A DNA stretch of 5,291 bases. Origin: an uncultured Thiotrichaceae bacterium (GTDB lineage: Bacteria > Pseudomonadota > Gammaproteobacteria > Thiotrichales > Thiotrichaceae). The stretch lies in the NCBI GenBank assembly GCA_902727945.1, contig CACVAV010000222.1, positions 1 to 5,291 of the forward strand, given 5' to 3'. Positions within the stretch are counted from its first letter, which is position 1. Every line of letters starts with the position of its first letter. Positions 1 to 5,291 of the stretch are shown here, in pieces. The position numbers and the translations under genes were made by a program. The notes under the pieces are model-generated. The model did not search any database. It saw nothing but the letters and a program-made list of their open reading frames with translations, and was not told the DNA's origin.

Positions 1-1050
1 GCGAAGATGTCAAAGTCTCGTGGCACGTTTATTCAGGCCGAGAGTTATCTGCGCCACCTGAATCCGGAATGGTTACGTTACTACTTCGCCGGTAAGCTGG
101 GCGACGGTGTGAGTGATATTGATCTGAATCTGGAAGACTTTATCCAGCGGGTGAACAGTGATCTGGTCGGTAAGGTGGTAAATATTGCATCGCGTTGTGC
201 CGGGTTTGTCAATAAGCGTTTTGACAATACACTGTCGGGACAACTGCCTGATCCGGCGCTGTATCAGGAAATAGCCGGTGCGGCGGATAATATCGCTGAT
301 TTATATGAGAAACGCCTCTATAGTCAGGCTATGCGCGAAATTATGGCACTGGCGGATAAGGCAAATCAGTATGTCGATGAGCAGAAACCGTGGGTGTTGA
401 TTAAAGATGAGGCGCGGCAGTCCGAGGTACAGGGCATCTGTACACAGGGCATTAATATGTTCCGTGCCATTGTCACTTATCTGAAGCCGGTGGTGCCACA
501 ATTGGCCGCTGATGCTGAAGCGTTTCTCAATGCGGGTGAGTTGCAGTGGGACAGCGTGCAGACACCCTTGCTGGGCAGTGAAATCACTAAATTCAAAGCA
601 TTAATGACCCGTGTTGAGCAGAAAATGATTGATGCGATGATTGAGGATAATAAGGCTGCACTGCCTGAGCCGGTCGAAGAAAAGGCTGCCGTCAGTGGCC
701 CGCTGGCTGATGATCCGCTGAGTGCTGAAATTAGCTTTGATGATTTTGCTAAAGTTGATCTGCGGGTGGTGACAATTGTTAAAGCCGAACATGTTGAAGG
801 TGCGGCTAAATTATTGCAACTGACGCTGGATCTGGGGGGCGAAACCCGTAATGTGTTTGCCGGAATTAAGTCGGCTTACGATCCGGCAGATCTGGAAGGC
901 AAAATGACGGTGATGGTGGCGAATCTTGCGCCGCGTAAAATGCGTTTTGGTGTGTCAGAGGGCATGGTGCTGGCCGCCGGGCCGGGTGGTGCTGATCTGT
1001 TTGTATTAAACCCCGATGATGGCGCGCTGCCAGGCATGCGGGTTAAGTAA
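1..1050 (+). CDS. metG: Methionine--tRNA ligase (MetRS), C-terminal half, 5' end outside window
   Basis: Cytoplasmic class I synthetase that charges tRNA-Met with methionine using ATP. The reading frame is open to the left edge. The first codons read A-K-M-S-K-S, so the window opens at the KMSKS loop (bases 4-18) that stabilises the transition state of methionine activation; the catalytic Rossmann core is missing. Counting from the Met at base 7, N59, R63 and W129 (bases 181-183, 193-195, 391-393) have the same spacing as E. coli Asn391, Arg395 and Trp461, which read the CAU anticodon. They sit in an N-I-A-S-R helix and an E-Q-K-P-W segment. Residues about 216-240 are an Ala/Glu/Pro-rich linker. 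Residues about 245-347 form the Trbp111/EMAPII-like OB-fold tRNA-binding and dimerisation domain (D-F-A-K-V-D-L-R-V, then N-V-F-A-G-I-K and A-P-R-K-M-R-F-G). About 349 residues are visible, matching the portion of the roughly 677-residue E. coli enzyme after KMSKS. The stop is TAA at 1048-1050. A DUF349 gene follows 31 bases downstream. Confidence 0.97.
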   Translation, partial: AKMSKSRGTFIQAESYLRHLNPEWLRYYFAGKLGDGVSDIDLNLEDFIQRVNSDLVGKVVNIASRCAGFVNKRFDNTLSGQLPDPALYQEIAGAADNIADLYEKRLYSQAMREIMALADKANQYVDEQKPWVLIKDEARQSEVQGICTQGINMFRAIVTYLKPVVPQLAADAEAFLNAGELQWDSVQTPLLGSEITKFKALMTRVEQKMIDAMIEDNKAALPEPVEEKAAVSGPLADDPLSAEISFDDFAKVDLRVVTIVKAEHVEGAAKLLQLTLDLGGETRNVFAGIKSAYDPADLEGKMTVMVANLAPRKMRFGVSEGMVLAAGPGGADLFVLNPDDGALPGMRVK

Positions 1051-1067
1051 ATAACTAAATTAGGTAC

Positions 1068-1073
1068 GAGGGA
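1068..1073 (+). promoter_or_regulatory. Ribosome binding site of the DUF349 gene
   Basis: A GAGGGA Shine-Dalgarno-like hexamer lies seven bases before the ATG at 1081, inside the 30-base gap after the metG stop. It supports that ATG as the start. No -10/-35 pair or terminator fits in the gap, which suggests transcription continues from metG. Confidence 0.75.
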
Positions 1074-1080
1074 ACAATAA

Positions 1081-3801
1081 ATGCTAGGTGGTTTATTTAA
1101 GCCGAAGTGGCAACATAGTAATGCCCGTATCAGGATGCAGGCATTGTCGTCGTTGGGTTCCGATAGTGCCGAGCTGATTCAGCTGGTGCAGAGTGACCCG
1201 AATACCGGTGTGCGTCTGGAGGCGATTGCTTATCTGACAGATCTGCCCGTTTTGCTTCAGTTGGGAAAGCGTACCGATTCTATCGGTGAGCGTGCCAGAT
1301 TGCGTTTGTTGGGCTTGGTAGCACATGATAATAGTCAGGATGCCATGCTGGTTGAGGTGTTTGACTGGCTAATGGCTAACCCTACGTTAGTGGAAACTAT
1401 TGCCCGCGATGCGCAACGTGCGCCTGTTTTACGTCAGTTGGCTATTGAGCAGCTGGATGATGAAAACCTGCTGTTTAAAATTGCCAGTGAAGACGTTTCC
1501 CGCGAACTACAATATTTAGCGGCCAGTCGTTTGCAGGATCAGGATAAGCTTAAGCAGCTGGAAAAAACCCAGGGACGTAATAATAAAAAATTGCGCCTTC
1601 TGTTGAAAGAACGCATGACCGCTTTTCAGCAGAAAGAAGCATTGCATCAGGCGCTGGAATCAATGGCGGTTGATCTTGAGGCACTCGGCCTTTCCGGCCA
1701 TTGGGCACAGGAAAAAACTCAGCACAGGGTCTTGGTTCAAAGCTGGCAGAAAACAGTGGCAGAGGCTGCTGACACGGACATTCCGGCTGTGCTGGATAAG
1801 CGTTTTCGTGATGCTGAGACCGTGTTTCTCGGACGCTTGGGCAAGTATGAAAAACAACAGGCGGAACTGGAACCCTTGCGTGCCGTATTTCTGGCATATC
1901 TACAGGATGCTGAAGTACTGCAACAGACACTGAATGAGCGCCCTGAAGAATTAACCCTGAGTATGCTTGATCAAAAGCTTGAGCAATGGCAGGAGCGTTG
2001 GGTGAGTGCTGAGCCATTGCCGGATGAGGAGCAACAGGAAGCATTGAATCAGCGCTGGATGGCTGCTTATGTGGCGTTGGTTGATAAACGTGATACAGCT
2101 GCTAATGATTTGGGCGCTGTTGATAGTTTGCGCCGCTGTTGTTCCCGCGCAGAGTCGATGCGTAAGGGTAAACGTCCTTTACAGGCTAAACAATTAACCG
2201 CTTTACAGTCAGAGTGGGTGCAGATAAAACGCCCGGGCCTTGCCAGCGACGTTATTACTGAGCTGGAAAGTCGTTTCCACCAAAGTATGGACAGCCTGAA
2301 TGCACGGCTACAGCGGGAAGCGGAAGAACGTGAAGAAAAGCTTAGGCAGATGAAGGCTGAACTGGATCAGATGGAAGCTGATCTGGAGCAGGAAAAATAC
2401 GGTGAGGCGATTGATCTTCATCGTAATATTTCCATGCGCCTGAAAGAGTTGGGTAGCTTGGACGAGCAGTCCAAACGCGGGATTGAACAGCGTTTACGTG
2501 CAGCAGCACCGATGGTGATGGAATTCAAAGACTGGCGCAGATGGGGTACTGATCAGGCGCGTGAACACCTGATTGAAACAGCACAGCGGCTGGAAAATGA
2601 TGATTCAATGGAGCCGGAACAACGCGCTAAAGAAATCAAAGCCTTGCGTGAGGAATGGCGCAAGCTGGCACAAATGGAACCAGGGCAGCAGCGCAAACAG
2701 TGGAAGGATTTTGACCAGAAGGTCACTGCGGCGTATGAGCCAAGCAAGCAGCATTTTGCTGAGCAGGCCAAACAGCGTAACGAGCATTTGCAGCAGCGTG
2801 AGGCAATATGTGCTCAGCTGGAAACCATGAAAACTGAAACAGATTGGTCGACGGTGGATTGGAAAGCGCAATATGCAGTGATTAATGAGCGGCGTAAAGA
2901 CTGGAAGAAATGCGGTACAGTGGGGCATAAAGACTGGAAGTCGGTTAATCAGCGTTTTAATGATGCGATGGATGGTTTGGAAGAACACCTTAAGGCTGAG
3001 CGTGAGCGTAATTTCAAGGAGCGTCAACGTCTGATGGAGCGATCTGTTGCGCTGGCTGAAATGGACGATGTTCAGGCGGCAGTGTCTGAGGCTAAATCAT
3101 TGCAAGCGGATTGGCAAATCACTATCCCGTCACGCCCGCGAGAAGAGCAGAAGTTATGGAAGCAATTCCGTGGCCCGATTGATGCTGTGTTTGCCCGTCT
3201 TAAAGATGACCGGCAGTCACAGCGCTCTGAGACGGATGAGCGGATTCAACAGAAAGATGCGGTGTGTGCGAAGCTGGAAGGTCTGTTGCAATTAAGTGAT
3301 GAGGAGTTTATTCCGGCGGCGCGTGAGCTGGGTGAGTTGCGGTCAGCGTTTGATGGCTTGCGCGACATTCCGCGTGCCGTTTTACGTCAACTGGAAGAGC
3401 GTTTCAGTTCAGCAGAGCAGGCGGTGTTGAATAAACAAGAACAGTTGCGCCGGACAATACGCCTGGCAAAATTAGATGTGCTGGCTGCCCGATCTGCTGA
3501 AATCAAAGGTGCAGGAAGCGTTGTCAGTGATGATGCCACGCAGATTGAAGGGGAGACACTGTGTCTGCAAATGGAAATTTTGCTGGATATTGATACACCA
3601 GCAGCTTTTCAGCAGGCACGTATGGAATATCAGATTGCACAGATGCGTGATGCGATGTGTAGCCCGAATGAGCGTCAGGATATTCGTGAGCAGGGGCTGG
3701 AATTATTGGCAGGGTGGTACAAGCTGGGTGCTATGCCTGCTGAAGCCCTGGCTCAACAACAGGCACGTATTGATGTGGTGCGTCAGGCCATTGCGAAATA
3801 A
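1081..3801 (+). CDS. DUF349 domain-containing helical-repeat protein, function unknown
   Basis: Complete 906-residue soluble protein with no signal peptide or membrane segment; the function of this family is not established. Residues about 12-180 look like HEAT-type paired helices (N-A-R-I-R-M-Q-A-L, then G-V-R-L-E-A-I-A-Y-L, then E-L-Q-Y-L-A-A-S-R-L). From about 186 to 790 the chain is very rich in Glu, Gln, Lys, Arg and Leu and contains the DUF349 pattern: a W, about 18 residues, then W/F near a K-x-W-K-x-F-like motif. The clearest copies have W526/W541/F544, W608/W619/F626 and W678/W693/F696. A helical stretch at 408-445 is likely coiled coil. The tail (about 823-880) carries a cluster L-C-L-Q-M-E-I-L-L and a M-E-Y-Q segment that I recall as typical of gammaproteobacterial members, from memory rather than a search. 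The start is ATG with a good ribosome binding site. The 3' end overlaps the convergent zipA by 19 bases. It probably sits in an operon with metG. A scaffold or nucleic-acid/protein-binding role is possible from the repeat architecture but is inference only. Confidence 0.9.
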   Translation: MLGGLFKPKWQHSNARIRMQALSSLGSDSAELIQLVQSDPNTGVRLEAIAYLTDLPVLLQLGKRTDSIGERARLRLLGLVAHDNSQDAMLVEVFDWLMANPTLVETIARDAQRAPVLRQLAIEQLDDENLLFKIASEDVSRELQYLAASRLQDQDKLKQLEKTQGRNNKKLRLLLKERMTAFQQKEALHQALESMAVDLEALGLSGHWAQEKTQHRVLVQSWQKTVAEAADTDIPAVLDKRFRDAETVFLGRLGKYEKQQAELEPLRAVFLAYLQDAEVLQQTLNERPEELTLSMLDQKLEQWQERWVSAEPLPDEEQQEALNQRWMAAYVALVDKRDTAANDLGAVDSLRRCCSRAESMRKGKRPLQAKQLTALQSEWVQIKRPGLASDVITELESRFHQSMDSLNARLQREAEEREEKLRQMKAELDQMEADLEQEKYGEAIDLHRNISMRLKELGSLDEQSKRGIEQRLRAAAPMVMEFKDWRRWGTDQAREHLIETAQRLENDDSMEPEQRAKEIKALREEWRKLAQMEPGQQRKQWKDFDQKVTAAYEPSKQHFAEQAKQRNEHLQQREAICAQLETMKTETDWSTVDWKAQYAVINERRKDWKKCGTVGHKDWKSVNQRFNDAMDGLEEHLKAERERNFKERQRLMERSVALAEMDDVQAAVSEAKSLQADWQITIPSRPREEQKLWKQFRGPIDAVFARLKDDRQSQRSETDERIQQKDAVCAKLEGLLQLSDEEFIPAARELGELRSAFDGLRDIPRAVLRQLEERFSSAEQAVLNKQEQLRRTIRLAKLDVLAARSAEIKGAGSVVSDDATQIEGETLCLQMEILLDIDTPAAFQQARMEYQIAQMRDAMCSPNERQDIREQGLELLAGWYKLGAMPAEALAQQQARIDVVRQAIAK

Positions 3802-4451
3802 GCGCGACGTTGTTCGGCGGTGATGGGTTCCTGATTCTGATTCTTTAGTACGCCGCCGAGATGACTGGTGATTCGTTCGGCGGTGCGCATAAAGTCATGC
3901 AAGGCCTCACCGTCATCAATCGGGCTGGGCAGGTTTAATACCAACGACAGCCCCGGTGTACTGGCACCACGTGCCAGGTCGTCCGGCACCAGTGTCCACG
4001 GTTTAATACCATTCGCGACATTAAATAAACTGGATTCGCCGTCTTCACTCAACACAATGCGGTGATAAACGTCCATGTCACCAAAGGTTAACCCTGAGTT
4101 GTCCAGTGCGTTGATAATGTCCGGCCCCTGAAAGCCTTCTTCGGTTTCTGCTGCAATAAACATAATCAACTGAGGCGGTAGATTAGGGTTAGACTTTTTC
4201 TTTGCGGCCGACTTATTATCATCTACTACATCCGATAGATCCTGTGCATTGCGCGAAGGGCCTTTGCCATCCCGTGCCGGTTGATCTTCCATAATAGAGG
4301 TAGCCTCTTCACCCTCCTGATCCTTCAGAGTAGGGATAGGCGGTAGTTTTTTATCCGTTGGCTGTTCTTTGCGTGAGGCGCGGCTAATGAAGTAGATAGC
4401 GCCTAGTGCGACTAAGCCCAGCGCCATAATAATCAGGCTGATTGTTTCCAC
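3783..4451 (-). CDS. zipA: Cell division protein ZipA (FtsZ-binding inner-membrane anchor), short form
   Basis: Bitopic inner-membrane protein that tethers FtsZ polymers to the membrane at the division site and helps recruit later divisome proteins. Residues 4-22 (I-S-L-I-I-M-A-L-G-L-V...) form one membrane helix at the extreme N-terminus, followed by basic residues (S-R-A-S-R-K), as expected for an N-out, C-in ZipA. Residues about 23-92 are a short, charged, low-complexity linker. Residues about 93-222 match the ZipA C-terminal FtsZ-binding domain: M-F-I-A-A-E at its first strand, then L-T-F-G-D-M-D-V-Y-H-R, S-L-F-N-V-A-N-G-I-K-P and S-T-P-G-L-S-L-V-L-N-L-P. The total of 222 residues compares with 328 in E. 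coli; most of the difference is in the linker. The C-terminus also ends about eight residues before the E. coli terminus. The start is GTG at 4451-4449, supported by AAGGAAG upstream and by the membrane helix beginning at once. It lies 13 bases after the smc stop, so coupled translation is likely. Confidence 0.94.
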   Translation of the reverse strand: METISLIIMALGLVALGAIYFISRASRKEQPTDKKLPPIPTLKDQEGEEATSIMEDQPARDGKGPSRNAQDLSDVVDDNKSAAKKKSNPNLPPQLIMFIAAETEEGFQGPDIINALDNSGLTFGDMDVYHRIVLSEDGESSLFNVANGIKPWTLVPDDLARGASTPGLSLVLNLPSPIDDGEALHDFMRTAERITSHLGGVLKNQNQEPITAEQRRAYFAMA

Positions 4452-4457
4452 TGAATG

Positions 4458-4464
4458 CTTCCTT
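4458..4464 (-). promoter_or_regulatory. Ribosome binding site deciding the zipA GTG start
   Basis: On the minus strand AAGGAAG occupies 4464-4458, directly after the smc TAA (4467-4465) and six bases before GTG at 4451. It favours this GTG: there is no in-frame ATG or GTG between the smc stop and this codon, and the membrane helix starts immediately after it. Confidence 0.75.
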
Positions 4465-5291
4465 TTATTCGTCGATGTTTGCTAATTGTACCGCTTCGGC
4501 GACATCTACCGCCACCAATCGTGATACGCCCGGTTCCCGCATGGTAACACCGATTAAGTTATCAGCAAGTTCCATTGTACGTTTATTGTGCGTTATAAAA
4601 ATGAATTGTACCCGTTCTGACATATGTTGTACCAGATCACAGAAGCGTCCGACATTTGCTTCGTCTAACGGTGCATCGACTTCGTCCAGCATGCAGAAGG
4701 GGGCTGGGTTCAGCTCAAAAATAGCAAAGACTAATGCCACCGCAGTGAGTGCCTTTTCACCGCCCGACATCAGGTGAATACTGGAGATACGTTTGCCCGG
4801 TGGCCGTGCCATAATCGCAATGCCTGTGGTGAGTAAGTCGTCACCGGTCATTTCCAGATAACACTCACCCCCGCCGAATAAACGTGGGAACATGGCCCCC
4901 AAACGACTGTTCACATGATCAAAGGTTTCTTTGAAACGGGCGCGGGTTTCGCGGTCAATTTTGCGAATGGCGGTTTCCAGCGTTTCCAGTGCTTCTACCA
5001 GATCATCATTCTGTGCGTCCAGCCAGGTTTTGCGTTCACTTTGCTCCTGAAATTCTTCGATAGCCGCCAGGTTAATCGCGCCCAGGCGTTGAATGCTGCC
5101 ACGCAGGTTATGTAAACGTTGCTGAATCTGAGTGGGTGTTTCGTCCTCATCCCGGTCACGTAACAGTGGCTCCCGCTCAAATTCAGTTTGCTCAAACTGT
5201 TCGGTGAGGGTTTGTAAACGCACGCTGACTGACTGCCAATCCAGCTTCAGTTGTTCCTGTTGATCACGAAATACATCAGCCTGCCGTTCTG
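4465..5291 (-). CDS. smc: Chromosome segregation protein SMC, C-terminal part, 5' end outside window
   Basis: ATPase of the Smc-ScpAB condensin that organises and helps segregate the chromosome. The frame stays open to the right edge, beyond an internal GTG at 5223, so that codon is not the start. About 274 residues of a protein usually near 1150-1200 are visible. The distal coiled-coil arm runs from the edge to about 4990, with the conserved G-A-I-N-L-A-A-I-E-E-F near its end. The C-terminal head lobe follows: F-G-G-G-E-C-Y-L-E, then M-A-R-P-P-G-K-R, the ABC signature M-S-G-G-E-K (4753-4770), Walker B F-C-M-L-D-E with its catalytic Glu (4681-4698), the D-loop region D-A-P-L-D-E-A-N (4654-4677) and the switch His in I-T-H-N-K (His at 4588-4590). 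The Walker A lobe lies outside the window. The signature has Met where Leu is usual in LSGGE. All other head motifs look intact, so the gene appears functional. zipA starts 13 bases after its TAA stop, indicating a smc-zipA operon. Confidence 0.96.
   Translation of the reverse strand, partial: ERQADVFRDQQEQLKLDWQSVSVRLQTLTEQFEQTEFEREPLLRDRDEDETPTQIQQRLHNLRGSIQRLGAINLAAIEEFQEQSERKTWLDAQNDDLVEALETLETAIRKIDRETRARFKETFDHVNSRLGAMFPRLFGGGECYLEMTGDDLLTTGIAIMARPPGKRISSIHLMSGGEKALTAVALVFAIFELNPAPFCMLDEVDAPLDEANVGRFCDLVQHMSERVQFIFITHNKRTMELADNLIGVTMREPGVSRLVAVDVAEAVQLANIDE

Noticed and set aside
221..249. Perfect TTGACA hexamer as a possible -35 promoter element
   Set aside because: It lies inside metG, and no TATAAT-like element occurs 16-18 bases downstream.
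1550..2044. 164-codon open frame on the minus strand inside the DUF349 gene
   Set aside because: Fully antisense to a convincing gene; its translation is rich in Pro, Cys and His with no recognisable domain. It looks like a by-product of the codon pattern on the other strand.
2605..3027. 140-codon minus-strand open frame, hydrophobic-looking
   Set aside because: Antisense to the DUF349 repeats. The Leu/Phe richness is the complement of Lys/Glu/Gln codons, not evidence of a membrane protein.
3815..3858. Inverted repeat CGGCGG / CCGCCG as a possible terminator between the convergent genes
   Set aside because: The loop is 32 bases, the stem only 6 pairs, no T-run follows on either strand, and it lies in zipA coding sequence.
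4442..4777. 111-codon plus-strand open frame across the smc-zipA junction
   Set aside because: Ser/Thr-rich shadow of the conserved SMC head; no domain, and SMC motifs on the minus strand explain the sequence.
5221..5223. GTG at 5223 as the start of a 252-residue protein
   Set aside because: The frame continues open with coiled-coil-like sequence to the window edge, and the content is the C-terminal part of full-length SMC.
1..5291. Search for an undescribed system (defence island, mobile element, CRISPR, toxin-antitoxin, riboswitch)
   Set aside because: All but 43 bases are accounted for by four housekeeping-type genes; no repeats, direct target duplications or foreign-looking base composition were seen.

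Overview
The window is an ordinary housekeeping segment of a gammaproteobacterial chromosome. It holds four protein genes in two convergent pairs and almost no non-coding DNA. On the + strand are the 3' half of metG (methionyl-tRNA synthetase) and a complete 906-codon gene for a DUF349-type helical-repeat protein. On the - strand, read from the right edge inwards, are the 3' end of smc (chromosome segregation ATPase) and a complete, short zipA (FtsZ membrane anchor). The smc-zipA pair and the long MetRS with a C-terminal tRNA-binding domain point to a gammaproteobacterium that uses Smc rather than MukB, so not an enteric; the Pseudomonas/Cellvibrio/Oceanospirillum-type groups are plausible. 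Base composition looks close to 50% GC by eye. The genus cannot be fixed from this window.

Layout. Positions 1-1050 are metG, entering the window at the KMSKS catalytic loop. After a 30-base gap with a clear ribosome binding site, 1081-3801 is the DUF349 gene, probably cotranscribed with metG. Its stop lies inside the 3' end of zipA: the two convergent genes overlap by 19 bases (3783-3801). zipA runs 4451 to 3783 from a GTG start with a good Shine-Dalgarno. It follows the smc stop by 13 bases, so smc-zipA looks like a coupled operon. smc fills 4465-5291 and continues past the right edge.

How the genes work together. smc and zipA act in chromosome organisation and in septum assembly, and their adjacency is a known gammaproteobacterial arrangement. 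In many relatives ligA follows zipA. Here zipA runs directly into the convergent DUF349 gene, so ligA is not in its usual place. metG and the DUF349 gene have no established functional link; only their spacing ties them. I found no RNA genes, mobile elements, CRISPR arrays or credible promoters, and no non-coding stretch longer than 30 bases. The least understood item is the DUF349 protein. Read by eye, it resolves into an N-terminal HEAT-like section followed by about eight repeats of roughly 75 residues sharing a fixed 18-20 residue spacing between two bulky anchor residues.
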